From Clostridium culturomicium (lineage in GTDB: Bacteria; Bacillota; Clostridia; Clostridiales; Clostridiaceae), in NCBI RefSeq assembly GCF_000821305.1, contig NZ_CCXK01000016.1:547033-611032 (forward strand): a DNA stretch of 64,000 bases. Direction: 5' to 3'. Positions within the stretch are counted from its first letter, which is position 1. Each line of letters starts with the position of its first letter. Under the pieces are notes generated by a model. It had not been told where the DNA came from. It made no database searches and was given only the letters and a program-made list of their open reading frames with translations. Shown here in pieces: positions 53,681-63,441 of the stretch. A program made the position numbers and the translations under genes.

Positions 53681-55048
53681 TTATTTCTCTTTATATGATA
53701 AGCAAGCATTAATAAAGCGTTGTGCCACCTTAATATTTCCCCCTAAATGAATGTGAGGATATCCAGCAAACATGGTGATTTTCCCATGAATACAATGCCA
53801 TTTCCTGCCCGTAATTGGTTTTACAGCTAAGAAATCTTCTCCGCATAAATCACTGTCAGAATAATGGAATTCATGAGCATTAACCTGTTCCCCAGCTTGA
53901 AATAAAAGATTGTTATTTAAAGCTGTAAGAGTTGTATACCCAAACCTTGAAAGCTTATTTGTAAGCTGTGAGGTTGAATCAATTATATTCACCATTTCAA
54001 ATTCATTTCCATCTTTATCCTTTATGGATTTTTGAAGATACATAAAACCACCACATTCTGCTATAGTTGGAATTCCCGATTCAATAGCACTTTTGACAGC
54101 TTTCAGCATTGATTTATTTTCACTTAGCTCCTTAGCGTAAAGCTCTGGATAACCCCCACCTAAATATAACCCATCAATTTTCTCTGGAAGTTTTTTGTCC
54201 TTTAATGGTGAGAAATATTTAAGGGTTGCTCCCATTTCCTCCAGCAGCTTCAAGGCATCTTCATAATAGAAGCAAAAGGCATTGTCCATGGCAACACCAA
54301 TGGTACAGCTTCCTCGCTTTTCAACTTTAATGTCCTCATATTCTAATTCTGGAGTATTCTCCCCTAACTTCAAAAGACCCTCTATATCAATATATTTATC
54401 TACTGCATCAGCTAATAAATTTAATCTTAAATCAAGATCTTCTATTTCTTCTGCCGTCACAAGGCCCAAATGTCGGCTACCTATTTCTGCAGCTGGCAGC
54501 TTTGGTAAAAATCCATAAACCTTTACATTACAAAGGTCCTCAATAATATCCTTATAAGTGTTATACATCATTTCTGAAGTTCCATTAAGAATAATGCCCT
54601 TAATATTATTGGGTGCAAAATCTAAATATCCCTTAACTATAGCCGCAACAGATATATAAGTACCTGCAGGGTTCACTACCAATACAGTAGGTGTATCTGT
54701 AAGCAAACTTAAATCGCAAGAAGAATACTTTGTTGATTTTGAACCTAAACCATCATATAAACCCATAACACCTTCTACTATAGAAAAATCTGCCTCAGCT
54801 CCATTCTTTGCAAATAAATACTTTGTAGTATTATCTCCACATAAAAAGGAATCTAAGTTTCTAGATTTTGTTCCTATAATTTTTGAATGAAACATTGGAT
54901 CAATATAATCTGGACCACATTTAAAGGATGCCACCTTCAAATTCTTTCTCACTAAAGCCTTCAATATGCCACAGGTAACGGTTGTCTTACCACATCCACT
55001 GCCTGTTCCTGCAATCATTATTCTCTTAACTCTTTTACTTTTGTTCAT
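53681..55048 (-). CDS. cbiA: Cobyrinate a,c-diamide synthase
   Basis: 455 residues. N-terminal ATP-binding P-loop IAGTGSGCGKTTVTCGIL, then the dethiobiotin-synthetase-like domain, then a class I glutamine amidotransferase with Cys in TIAECGGFMYLQ and His in NAHEFHYSD. It amidates carboxylates a and c of cobyrinate with glutamine and ATP. The ATG overlaps the end of cbiET by 14 bases, with AGGAGG inside it, so the two are coupled. Confidence 0.95.
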   Translation of the reverse strand: MNKSKRVKRIMIAGTGSGCGKTTVTCGILKALVRKNLKVASFKCGPDYIDPMFHSKIIGTKSRNLDSFLCGDNTTKYLFAKNGAEADFSIVEGVMGLYDGLGSKSTKYSSCDLSLLTDTPTVLVVNPAGTYISVAAIVKGYLDFAPNNIKGIILNGTSEMMYNTYKDIIEDLCNVKVYGFLPKLPAAEIGSRHLGLVTAEEIEDLDLRLNLLADAVDKYIDIEGLLKLGENTPELEYEDIKVEKRGSCTIGVAMDNAFCFYYEDALKLLEEMGATLKYFSPLKDKKLPEKIDGLYLGGGYPELYAKELSENKSMLKAVKSAIESGIPTIAECGGFMYLQKSIKDKDGNEFEMVNIIDSTSQLTNKLSRFGYTTLTALNNNLLFQAGEQVNAHEFHYSDSDLCGEDFLAVKPITGRKWHCIHGKITMFAGYPHIHLGGNIKVAQRFINACLSYKEK

Positions 55049-56237
55049 ATCGTCCTCCTGAAATTATATAAACAGGATTGTTGGCAGTCATCATATTATA
55101 TCCACCAACCTTCTTAGAACGTGCTGAATTAATACATACAATTTCTGCATCAAAGCCATTAGCCTCCATTACTTTCATAGCTTCATTTAAAGTTTCTAAA
55201 GTAATAGCATTAATTGCTATAAATACTTCTGGATTCTTCTCCACAAGAGCTTTGATAATTGAATCCATATTGCCCTTACTGCCACCTATAAAAGCTTTAT
55301 CAGGCCTTGGAAGCTCCTCCATTACCTGTGGTGCCATTCCTTCAACGGTTATAACGTTATAACCGCTAAGCAGCCTTCTATTTTCTTTAATAAGTTCAAT
55401 GCCATCTGGATTTGTTTCAATGGCATATACCATGCCTTTATAGGCTTTTCTAGCCATTTCGAAGGCTACAGATCCTGTACCTGCACCAATATCATAAATA
55501 ATATCTTTAGATTTAATTTTCATTTTTGCAATAGTTACAAATCGTACCTCTTCCTTGGTCATTGGTACTTTCCCTCGAGTAAGCTCTTCATCTCTAATAG
55601 AAATATTATGATCAGTACAGTTATAATTTTCTATTATTAAAACTGTTAGGTCCTCAAATTTTAATTCTGAAAGCTCCTTTGCAGTTCCTTCTATAATTCT
55701 TTCTGAAGCCATAGAAAGATTTTCTCCTGCAATAATCCTTACTTCACCTAAGCCTTGTTCGCTTAAAAACCTGCAAATATCATGGGCTTTATTACTTCCA
55801 CCTGTTAAAACAAACAGCTGTGGAAAGTATGAAACAGCTCCAAGAATTGAATTGTTTCTTCCATGAAGGCTGACAATTTTCATATTTTCGTAGCTTCTCC
55901 CGGTCTTTGAACAAAGATACTGCATACTGCTGATACCACAGATTACCTCAACCTGACACTTTCCCTCCAAGCTTTTAAGTAAACTCTTGGTCATACTGAA
56001 AAAGCCTGTATCTCCTGATACTAATACTCCAACCTTAGAAGCCTCAGACTCTAATACCCTTAATGAAATTTCAGAGATAGGCAGGTTTTCTATATCCCTG
56101 CGTATCTCTGTCATAAGTTCTCCAATTCTATTAGTGCTGTATAATTCATCACACTGTTGAATTATTTCTCTGCCTTTAGCTGTTAGCATACCTAGGCAGC
56201 CTGTGCCCGCACCAATAATATAAACCTGCTTTAACAT
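55035..56237 (-). CDS. cbiET: Fused cobalt-precorrin-7 C5- and cobalt-precorrin-6B C15-methyltransferase
   Basis: 400 residues. Residues 1-200 are CbiE, a tetrapyrrole methylase with VYIIGAGTGCLGMLTAKGREII and VLVSGDTGFFSMTKSLLKSL. Residues 215-400 are CbiT, a Rossmann methyltransferase: MTKEEVRFVTIAKMKIKSKDIIYDIGAGTGSVAFEMAR and FIGGSKGNMDSII. Together they methylate C5 and C15 and decarboxylate the acetate side chain at C12. The fusion (as in CobL) is common in anaerobes. It overlaps cbiX by seven bases and has no clear ribosome site, so translation is probably coupled. Confidence 0.95.
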   Translation of the reverse strand: MLKQVYIIGAGTGCLGMLTAKGREIIQQCDELYSTNRIGELMTEIRRDIENLPISEISLRVLESEASKVGVLVSGDTGFFSMTKSLLKSLEGKCQVEVICGISSMQYLCSKTGRSYENMKIVSLHGRNNSILGAVSYFPQLFVLTGGSNKAHDICRFLSEQGLGEVRIIAGENLSMASERIIEGTAKELSELKFEDLTVLIIENYNCTDHNISIRDEELTRGKVPMTKEEVRFVTIAKMKIKSKDIIYDIGAGTGSVAFEMARKAYKGMVYAIETNPDGIELIKENRRLLSGYNVITVEGMAPQVMEELPRPDKAFIGGSKGNMDSIIKALVEKNPEVFIAINAITLETLNEAMKVMEANGFDAEIVCINSARSKKVGGYNMMTANNPVYIISGGRYEQK

Positions 56238-56596
56238 AATGCTTCGCTGATTCTATCAACTAAAATATCAGCAAGCCTTGAATCAGCCCCCAAAGTATTT
56301 CCCATAGTAATTTTTACATTTGGCTTATTTACTAAATACTCCTCTATTTCCTTTGGAATATCTTCTCTTATATGAACTCCTGAAAATAAGAAATAAGGAA
56401 TAACCTTTATCTCCGTAACATTCTTAGCAATTAACTTATCTAAACCCTTTTCTAAATTCACATCTGAAAATTGAAGATATGCAGTTTCTATCATTACATC
56501 CTCAAGTTTTTCTTTAGCCATTTTAGTTATTTGAGCAAGTGTTAACTCTGTTTCTTTTTCTCTGCTTCCGTGTGCTAAAATTAAAATCCCTTTCAT
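56231..56596 (-). CDS. cbiX: Short-form sirohydrochlorin cobaltochelatase
   Basis: 121 residues, the CbiX-short size (archaeal and clostridial), which works as a homodimer. The metal-site His are in ILILAHGSREKET (about residue 8) and LFSGVHIREDIP (about 76). It inserts Co2+ into sirohydrochlorin, the committed anaerobic step to cobalamin; some members insert Fe2+ for siroheme. GGGGG lies upstream of the ATG, four bases after hemL. It overlaps cbiET. Confidence 0.9.
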   Translation of the reverse strand: MKGILILAHGSREKETELTLAQITKMAKEKLEDVMIETAYLQFSDVNLEKGLDKLIAKNVTEIKVIPYFLFSGVHIREDIPKEIEEYLVNKPNVKITMGNTLGADSRLADILVDRISEALC

Positions 56597-56600
56597 ATTG

Positions 56601-57896
56601 TTAACCCCCTATTATTTCTTTTATTGTTTCTTCTGCTGCGTTTAAAGTTCTATCTATATCAGCTTCTGTATGAGCAAAGCTCACAAACATAGCTTCAAAT
56701 TGTGCTGGAGCAAGGTATATTCCCTTTTCCTCCATCTTGATGAAATACTTAGCATAAGCCGCAGTATCGCTGCTCTTAGCCTTTGCATAATTAGTAACTT
56801 CTCCTTCTGTAAAGAAAGCACATACTAATGATCCAACTACATTTACACTTATTGGTGCCTTGTACTTCTCACCAATTTCTCTTAATCCATCAGCTAATTT
56901 CTTAGCAAGTTTATTAATTGTTACATATATCTCTGGATTTTCATTTAACATTCTAAGCTGTGCAAGACCAGCAGCCATTGCCACTGGATTTCCTGATAAA
57001 GTTCCTGCCTGATATACTCCGCCTAAAGGTGAAACACAGCTCATTATTTCTCTTCTTCCACCATAAGCTCCTACTGGCATTCCTCCACCTATTATTTTTC
57101 CATAAGTAACTAAGTCAGCTTCTATACCGTAGAACTCTTGAGCTCCACCTTTAGCTAAACGGAAACCTGTAATAACCTCGTCAAAGATTAATAGTGCTCC
57201 ATTTTTTGTACATATTGCTCTTAAATCCTTAAGAAAATCTCCTTGAGGTGCGATAACTCCCATGTTAGCAGCTACAGGCTCAACTATTACTGCTGCAATT
57301 TCACCATTATTTTCTTCAAATAACTTTTCTACAGTTGTAATATCATTGTATTGTGCTGTAAGAGTATCTTCCGCAGCATTTTTAGGTACTCCTAAGCTGT
57401 CTGGAACTCCTTCTGTTAATAATCCTGAACCTGCTTTAACTAATAAGCTGTCACTATGTCCGTGATAACATCCTTCAAATTTTACTATCTTATTTCTATT
57501 TGTATATCCTCTGGCAACACGAATAGCACTCATAACAGCTTCTGTTCCGCTGTTTACCATTCTAACCATCTCTATATTTGGTACCATTTCATTTATAAGC
57601 TCTGCAATTTCAACTTCTCCAGCTGTAGGTGCACCATAGCTTAAACCTTTTTGAATAGCTTCTGATACACTCTTTAATATTTCTGGATGATTGTGTCCTA
57701 AGATCATTGGTCCCCAAGAGCATACATAATCAATGTACTCATGTCCATCTACATCATATATTCTAGAGCCATTTGCTTTTTCTATAAAAAGAGGATTAGC
57801 CCCAACTGCTCTAAAAGCTCTTACTGGGCTGTTAACTCCTCCTGGAATTACTTTTTTTGCTCTTTCAAAAAGAGCTTCACTTGTTTTATTGTTCAT
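56601..57896 (-). CDS. hemL: Glutamate-1-semialdehyde 2,1-aminomutase
   Basis: 431 residues, fold type I PLP enzyme. PGGVNSPVRAF near the start, GTEAVMSAIRVARGYT, the PLP-binding DEVITGFRLAKGG and the Schiff-base Lys in TYGKIIGGGMPVGAYGG. It makes 5-aminolevulinate from the semialdehyde produced by HemA. It lies between hemB and cbiX. The ribosome site is weak. The 69-base gap to hemB holds a hairpin at 57906-57942. Confidence 0.97.
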   Translation of the reverse strand: MNNKTSEALFERAKKVIPGGVNSPVRAFRAVGANPLFIEKANGSRIYDVDGHEYIDYVCSWGPMILGHNHPEILKSVSEAIQKGLSYGAPTAGEVEIAELINEMVPNIEMVRMVNSGTEAVMSAIRVARGYTNRNKIVKFEGCYHGHSDSLLVKAGSGLLTEGVPDSLGVPKNAAEDTLTAQYNDITTVEKLFEENNGEIAAVIVEPVAANMGVIAPQGDFLKDLRAICTKNGALLIFDEVITGFRLAKGGAQEFYGIEADLVTYGKIIGGGMPVGAYGGRREIMSCVSPLGGVYQAGTLSGNPVAMAAGLAQLRMLNENPEIYVTINKLAKKLADGLREIGEKYKAPISVNVVGSLVCAFFTEGEVTNYAKAKSSDTAAYAKYFIKMEEKGIYLAPAQFEAMFVSFAHTEADIDRTLNAAEETIKEIIGG

Positions 57897-57905
57897 ATGC
57901 TTTAC

Positions 57906-57942
57906 TTAGCGGTCTCTTACTATATTACTAGACTGCCGCTAA
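57906..57942 (-). other. Intra-operon hairpin between hemB and hemL
   Basis: TTAGCGG and CCGCTAA arms with an inner AGTCT/AGACT pairing surround an AT-rich loop in the only sizeable gap of this part of the operon. No T run follows, so it may be an RNA-processing or stability element rather than a terminator. Confidence 0.4.
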
Positions 57943-57965
57943 AGCCTCCCTTCGTATATATCAAA

Positions 57966-58958
57966 TTAACCTATATCACCTTTTTTAATAGCTTGTGCAA
58001 GTTCCTTTGCATAGTAGCTGATTAATATATCCGCACCTGCACGGAAAATACTCACAGCACTTTCACACATTACCCCATACTCATCAATTAAGCCTTGGGC
58101 TGCTGCTGCCTTAATCATGGCATACTCTCCACTTACACTATAAGCCGCTAGTGGCAAATTAGTATTCTCTTTAACCTCTTTAATTACATCTAAATAGGAT
58201 AAAGCTGGCTTAACCATTAATATATCTGCACCTTCCTGTGCATCTATAAGAGCCTCTTTTAAAGCCTCTCTTTTATTGTGATAATCCATTTGATATGCCT
58301 TTCTGTTTCCAAAGGAAGGAGCTGAACCTGCTGCTTCTCTGAATGGACCATAGAAGGAAGAAGCATATTTAACTGCATAAGACATTATTGGAGTACTAAT
58401 ATGACCATTTTTATCTAGTAACTTTCTGATGGCATCAATTCTTCCATCCATCATATCTGATGGTGCAACCATATCTGCTCCTGCCTCAACATGAGAAAGA
58501 GCAATCCTTGCAAGATAATCAAGGGTTGTATCATTATCTACACCACAGTTATTTAAAATTCCGCAGTGCCCATGAGAAGTGTATTCACACATACATACAT
58601 CTGTAATTATCTGCACCTCTGGGTATTGTTCCTTTATTTTTCTAATTCCCTGCTGAACTATTCCTTCTTCTGCATAAGCTTGTGAGCCTACTTCATCCTT
58701 ATGTTCAGGTATTCCAAATAAAAGTACTGAACGAACATCATTTTTTAAAGCCTCTTCTACAGCCTCTCCTATTCTGTCTGGACTGTAATGAAAATTATTT
58801 GGAAGAGATGAAATCTCAGACTTTATATTGGTTCCCTCCTTTAAAAATAGAGGGTATATTAAAGATTTTGGAGATAACCTTACCTCTCTCACCATATCTC
58901 TTAGAACTTCACTACTTCTAAGTCTTCTTGGTCTTACATTATCATTCATGAATGACAT
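57966..58958 (-). CDS. hemB: Porphobilinogen synthase
   Basis: 330 residues. It condenses two 5-aminolevulinates. The zinc-type cysteines lie in DVCMCEYTSHGHCGIL, and the two active-site Lys in MSYAVKYASSFYGPFREAAGS and ILMVKPALSYLDVI. The cysteines show it is the Zn-dependent class. AAGGGAG precedes the ATG. The gene follows the cobA-hemD fusion after 24 bases. Confidence 0.97.
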   Translation of the reverse strand: MSFMNDNVRPRRLRSSEVLRDMVREVRLSPKSLIYPLFLKEGTNIKSEISSLPNNFHYSPDRIGEAVEEALKNDVRSVLLFGIPEHKDEVGSQAYAEEGIVQQGIRKIKEQYPEVQIITDVCMCEYTSHGHCGILNNCGVDNDTTLDYLARIALSHVEAGADMVAPSDMMDGRIDAIRKLLDKNGHISTPIMSYAVKYASSFYGPFREAAGSAPSFGNRKAYQMDYHNKREALKEALIDAQEGADILMVKPALSYLDVIKEVKENTNLPLAAYSVSGEYAMIKAAAAQGLIDEYGVMCESAVSIFRAGADILISYYAKELAQAIKKGDIG

Positions 58959-58982
58959 ACTATGAGCTCCCTTCTGGTATTT

Positions 58983-60461
58983 TTACGATAACTCTATTAA
59001 TCTATCAAGCATAGAAGCAATGGTTGCTTTTTCAGAAACTTCACAGTTCAAACCATACTCCTTAGCAGCTTTTAAGGTCTGTTCGCCTATACATAACGCT
59101 CTAATATTATCTATGTTTAAACCTTCCATAGACTTCACAAAGCCATGAACAGTAGATGCACTGGTGAACATTACCCAGTTTACCTCTTTGGCTTCAATAT
59201 GCCTTCTTACTTCTTCACTATCTGGATTTGTATAAACCGTATCATATAAAGGTACTGCCTTATACTCTACCCCTGCTGATTGAAGCACCTGTTCTAAATC
59301 TCCACCTGTTTTTAGTGCATTTAAAACTAATACTTTTTCATTAGCTTTTATAGACTCCGTAACCATTCTACCTAAATGTTCTCCATCAAATATATCCGGC
59401 ACTAAATCTGCTGCTATTCCATACTTTTTAAGCTCTGCTGCTGTCTGACTTCCAACAGCTCCTATCTTAACATTACCTAAAGTTCTTACGTCTTTTCCAC
59501 CTTCAAATAACTTATTAAAGAAAATCTCAACTGCCGTCTTACTTGAGAAAGTAACCACATCATAATCTTTAACTTCTGGAATTTCAGCTTCTATTTCTAT
59601 GGTTTCAATGCAAGGATACTCTATAACCTCTGCTCCAAGTTCCTTTAATTTATCACTAAAGGTTCCCATAGAATGCTTAGGGCGTGTAACTATAACTCTT
59701 TGTCCAAATAAATCTCTATTCATAAACCAATCAAAGGAATCAGATAAGGAACAAACTTCTCCTACAGCTATTATTGCTGGTGAATGTATTTTTTCCTTTG
59801 CAGCTTCTTCTACTAATGTTGAGATGGTAGCTACAATTTTACGCTGATTTGGACGTGTTCCATTTTCAACAACTGCAGCCTTAGTTTCTGGATTCATTCC
59901 TGCCTTTATAAGACCTTCCATTAAAAATGGCATTGAAGATACACCCATCAAAAATACAAGAGTCCCACGTAAACTCACTAACTCCTCAAAAGGAATTTCT
60001 AATTTTCCGCCCTCTCTAGCATGACCAGTAATTATATGTAGAGAAGAACAAAAGTCTCTATGTGTTATTGGAATTCCAGCATAGGCAAGAGCTGAAATCC
60101 CAGAAGTTATTCCCGGCACAACTTCAAAGGATATATTGTTATCAGCGAGAAGTTCTAACTCTTCACCGCCTCTTCCAAATACAAAGGGATCTCCCCCTTT
60201 AAGACGAACAACAAATTTTCCTTTTTGAGCTTCTTCTAGCAATATTTTATTTATATCCTCCTGCTTAACTAAATGATGGCTGCTTTCTTTACCAACATTT
60301 ATCAGCTCGGCAGTTTCTGGAATCATGTTTAAAATATCCTTTGATACTAATCTGTCGTATACTACAACCTCAGCTCTTTGTATAAGTTCAGCTCCTCTTA
60401 AGGTTAAAAGTCCTTTATTTCCTGGACCTGCACCAACTAAAGCCACAAAGCCTTTCTTCAT
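58983..60461 (-). CDS. cobA-hemD: Fused uroporphyrinogen-III C-methyltransferase and uroporphyrinogen-III synthase
   Basis: About 492 residues. Residues 1-245 are the SUMT: VALVGAGPGNKGLLTLRGAELIQRAEVVVYDRLVS, VRLKGGDPFVFGRGGEE, PGITSGISALAYAGIPITHR. Residues 250-495 are HemD: FGQRVIVTRPKHSMGTFSDKLKELGAEVIEYPCIE and VMFTSASTVHGFVKSM. The fusion makes uroporphyrinogen III and at once methylates it to precorrin-2, feeding siroheme and cobalamin. I start at ATG 60461, two bases after the hemC stop and seven bases after GAGGTG. Confidence 0.95.
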   Translation of the reverse strand: MKKGFVALVGAGPGNKGLLTLRGAELIQRAEVVVYDRLVSKDILNMIPETAELINVGKESSHHLVKQEDINKILLEEAQKGKFVVRLKGGDPFVFGRGGEELELLADNNISFEVVPGITSGISALAYAGIPITHRDFCSSLHIITGHAREGGKLEIPFEELVSLRGTLVFLMGVSSMPFLMEGLIKAGMNPETKAAVVENGTRPNQRKIVATISTLVEEAAKEKIHSPAIIAVGEVCSLSDSFDWFMNRDLFGQRVIVTRPKHSMGTFSDKLKELGAEVIEYPCIETIEIEAEIPEVKDYDVVTFSSKTAVEIFFNKLFEGGKDVRTLGNVKIGAVGSQTAAELKKYGIAADLVPDIFDGEHLGRMVTESIKANEKVLVLNALKTGGDLEQVLQSAGVEYKAVPLYDTVYTNPDSEEVRRHIEAKEVNWVMFTSASTVHGFVKSMEGLNIDNIRALCIGEQTLKAAKEYGLNCEVSEKATIASMLDRLIELS

Positions 60462-60463
60462 CC

Positions 60464-61336
60464 TTAACACCTCTTTATCCTTCTAGCCAGTTCTATCCCT
60501 AACTCTTCGGCTTGTTTTGATGTTCCTTTTATATCTTGTTTTATGATTTCGACCTCTTCTTCATTAACATACATACCCTTAAGGAGAACCTCATCCCCCT
60601 CAACTGTTGCAAAGGCTGCTATTGGTGCACTACAACCGCCATCTAGTTCTTTAACAAAGCCACGCTCTGCCGCTGCTACTATATGTGATTCTGCACAATC
60701 AAATTCCTTAAGATAATCGTACTCTTCACCTTTTCTGCCTTGAACTGCAATAATCCCTTGGCAGGCTGAAGGAAGAATCTCTTCAACCTCAAAAAACTTA
60801 TTAATTCTTTCCTCTAAACCAAGTCTTTTTATTCCTGCTGCTGCAAGAACTAAAGCAGAGTATTCTCCTCTGTCAAGCTTCTCAAGTCTTGTAATTACAT
60901 TACCTCTAATAGGTGCAAAAGCTTTTCCTGGGAATAGCTCCTTTAGCTGAAGAACTCTTCTTTTACTTCCTGAACCTATTGGTGCTGCTTCATTAACCTC
61001 ACCCTTTGGAAGGATATAAACATCTCGGTAATCAGCTCTCTTTGAAAGAGCAACTATAGGTAACTCTTCATTTATTTCCATTGGCATGTCTTTAAAACTA
61101 TGGACAGTAAAATCAACCTCTCCATTTATAAGTGCTTCATCAAGTTCCTTTACAAAAAGCCCTTTACCACCTATTTTATCTAAGGACCTGTCTAAAATTT
61201 TATCTCCTGTAGTTTTTAAAGCTACTATCTCAATTTCTATTTCAGGATGTTTTTCCTTTATTGAATCTATAACCATATAGGTTTGAATCATTGCCAGCTT
61301 GCTGTCTCTGGTTCCAACCTTAATCTTTCTTTTCAT
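60464..61336 (-). CDS. hemC: Porphobilinogen deaminase (hydroxymethylbilane synthase)
   Basis: 290 residues, slightly shorter than the usual 305-310 but with all landmarks: VGTRDSKLAMIQT at the start, DKIGGKGLFVKELDEALINGEVDFTVHSFKDMP with the catalytic Asp, and LDGGCSAPIAAF with the dipyrromethane-binding Cys. It polymerises four porphobilinogens to hydroxymethylbilane. GGAGGAG lies ahead of the ATG. It overlaps the preceding cbiJ-sirC gene by 17 bases. Confidence 0.96.
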   Translation of the reverse strand: MKRKIKVGTRDSKLAMIQTYMVIDSIKEKHPEIEIEIVALKTTGDKILDRSLDKIGGKGLFVKELDEALINGEVDFTVHSFKDMPMEINEELPIVALSKRADYRDVYILPKGEVNEAAPIGSGSKRRVLQLKELFPGKAFAPIRGNVITRLEKLDRGEYSALVLAAAGIKRLGLEERINKFFEVEEILPSACQGIIAVQGRKGEEYDYLKEFDCAESHIVAAAERGFVKELDGGCSAPIAAFATVEGDEVLLKGMYVNEEEVEIIKQDIKGTSKQAEELGIELARRIKRC

Positions 61337-62639
61337 TTTGAATAATCTCCTCCCCTTGCAGACACTTCCTAATTTTTGATGCTGTTTTTCTTACTAGTGA
61401 GTGATTTGCTCCCCCTTTTGAAACAAGCCCTCCAACAATTCCTTCAGCTTCAAAAACTGCTGGAAAATAGAAGTCATTTTCTTCCTTGCAGTCAGCAACA
61501 CTTATAAAAGCACCAGCTTCCTTGGCGTCTGCTCCTACAAGACAATTTACCTCACGGTGATTTGTGGCTGCAACCACTAAAAAGCAGTCTTTTATATCCT
61601 TAGAATTGTAATTCCTACTTACTACTTCTATTAAGTTCTTTCCTTCGAGTTCCCTTAATTCCTCACTTATATGAGGTGATACAACCTTTACCTTTGCACC
61701 AAACTTAATAAGGGTATTAACTCTTCTTGTAGCAATGGTTCCTCCGCCTACTACTAATATGTTTTTATCCTTTATATCAATAAAGAGCGGGAAAAACATA
61801 GATTCCTTCCAGTGTTTAACTCTTTCTTTTTCTGATAAATCTCTATATGAACTATCTGCTTTTTTATCCTTATGTATCTGCACAATTCCATAGCTTTCAC
61901 TTAAATATGTCTTTAAGCTTTCCATATCAAAACTTTCTTCTTCATCTACAGCTTCTATTGGACGCTTTATTAAAATAATCTTAACACCATTTTCCTTTGC
62001 TGCTTTAACCTTTTCTTCAAAGCCTCCTGCTGTACCAGTATCCTTTGTCACCATGTAACTAATATTAAACTGCTTTAGCATTGCACAATTCATTTCAAAG
62101 GAAAATGGACCTTGCATACAGATTAAATTCTTACCTTCAAAGCCTAGCTCACTACATTTCTCCATCACTGCTACCGTTGGAAGAACTCTGGGAAAGAGTC
62201 TTTCTTTATAATTAGGAACCTCAATATACTTATGAAGCTCCTTGCTTCCTGTTGTCACCAGCACATTTCCTACTGTACTTTTTAAAAGCTCTACAGCTTT
62301 CTCAGTGTTTTCAACTTCAATTACATTCTCAAATCTTAAGGAGGACCTTTTAATTCTAATGTATTTAGTTTTAACCTCATCACAAGCCTCTTTAATATTG
62401 CTTGTTACTATCTCTGCATAAGGATGAGTGGCATCAACTACCAAGTCATGCTCCCTTATTAAAGGCTTCATGGCTTCCAAATCCAGCCTTCCAATGTTAA
62501 TCTTTAAATTTTCATGTTCAAACAGCATGTCACTTCCATATTCGGTTGCTACACAGGCTGTGACTTCTGCATTTCCACTTAATAAATACTCAACAACCAT
62601 CCTGCCTTCAGTTGTTCCTGCAAAGACTAAAAACTTCAT
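61320..62639 (-). CDS. cbiJ-sirC: Fused cobalt-precorrin-6A reductase and precorrin-2 dehydrogenase
   Basis: 439 residues with two parts. Residues 1-235 match CbiJ/CobK: FLVFAGTTEGRMVVEYLL, VVDATHPYAEIVTSNI, VLVTTGSKELHKY, FPRVLPT and MVTKDTGTAGGFEEKV. Residues 265-425 match SirC/CysG-N: FFPLFIDIKDKNILVVGGGTIATRRVNTLIKFGAKVKVVSP, LVVAATNHREVNCLV and FYFPAVFEAEGIVGGLVSKGGANHSLV. The first reduces cobalt-precorrin-6A, the second oxidises precorrin-2 to sirohydrochlorin. The two steps are far apart in the pathway, so the joining is not for direct channelling. GAGGAT precedes the ATG. Confidence 0.9.
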   Translation of the reverse strand: MKFLVFAGTTEGRMVVEYLLSGNAEVTACVATEYGSDMLFEHENLKINIGRLDLEAMKPLIREHDLVVDATHPYAEIVTSNIKEACDEVKTKYIRIKRSSLRFENVIEVENTEKAVELLKSTVGNVLVTTGSKELHKYIEVPNYKERLFPRVLPTVAVMEKCSELGFEGKNLICMQGPFSFEMNCAMLKQFNISYMVTKDTGTAGGFEEKVKAAKENGVKIILIKRPIEAVDEEESFDMESLKTYLSESYGIVQIHKDKKADSSYRDLSEKERVKHWKESMFFPLFIDIKDKNILVVGGGTIATRRVNTLIKFGAKVKVVSPHISEELRELEGKNLIEVVSRNYNSKDIKDCFLVVAATNHREVNCLVGADAKEAGAFISVADCKEENDFYFPAVFEAEGIVGGLVSKGGANHSLVRKTASKIRKCLQGEEIIQNEKKD

Positions 62640-62699
62640 AGTCCATCCTCGTTTCTATCTAAATAACTTCAAACTACCAATTATAACTTAAATTAAAAA

Positions 62700-63431
62700 C
62701 TATTTTCTGTAACCTCTTGGTGTTACAAGTCTACCATCTATAATCTTAGTTGTTTCATTACCAATAACAACTGTGGTAAACATATCTACCTGTGTTTCTG
62801 CTAATTCCTTTAAAGTTAACACTCTTGATTTCTGGCCTTCCCTTGCTATGTTTTGTACAAAGCCACAAGGAGTTTCTTCAGGTAAATTCTTCATAACAAT
62901 TTCACAAGCTTTCTTTAAATAGTCAGCTCTCTTTTTGCTTGAAGGATTATATAAGCAGATTATAAACCCTGCTTCAGAAGCCAAGCTTAATCTTTTCTCT
63001 ATTCTCTCCCAAGGTGTTAATAAATCACTTAAGGATATTACTGCAAAATCATGAGTTAACGGTGCTCCAAGCACTGCCGCTGCTGAAGATGCTGCTGTAA
63101 TTCCTGGAATAACCTCAACTTCAACATTATGGTTTTCATACTCCGATAAAACCTCAATTATAAGACCCGCCATTCCATAAATTCCTGCGTCACCACTTGA
63201 AACCATAGCTACATTCTTTCCAGCAATTGCAGCCTGAACTGCCATATGACATCTATCAACTTCCTTTTTCATCGGAGTTGTAATTACTTCTTTTCCTTTA
63301 ATTAAATCAGATATTAAATCTGTATATACTCCGTATCCAACTATAGTGTCACAGCTTTCAATTACTTCTGCAGCCTTTCCTGTCATTTGTGACACCTCAC
63401 CTGGTCCAAGTCCTACTACATATAACTTCAT
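62700..63431 (-). CDS. cbiH: Precorrin-3B / cobalt-factor III C17-methyltransferase
   Basis: 243 residues, a tetrapyrrole methylase with LYVVGLGPGEVSQMTGKAAEVIESCDTIVGYGVYTDLI, VAMVSSGDAGIYGMAGLIIEVL, PGITAASSAAAVLGAPLTHDFAVISLSDLLTPW and LYNPSSKKRADYL. The last three segments single out CbiH/CobJ, which methylates C17 with ring contraction. GGGGG precedes the ATG. It sits between hemA and cbiJ-sirC. Confidence 0.95.
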   Translation of the reverse strand: MKLYVVGLGPGEVSQMTGKAAEVIESCDTIVGYGVYTDLISDLIKGKEVITTPMKKEVDRCHMAVQAAIAGKNVAMVSSGDAGIYGMAGLIIEVLSEYENHNVEVEVIPGITAASSAAAVLGAPLTHDFAVISLSDLLTPWERIEKRLSLASEAGFIICLYNPSSKKRADYLKKACEIVMKNLPEETPCGFVQNIAREGQKSRVLTLKELAETQVDMFTTVVIGNETTKIIDGRLVTPRGYRK

Positions 63432-63441
63432 CTTTATCCCC

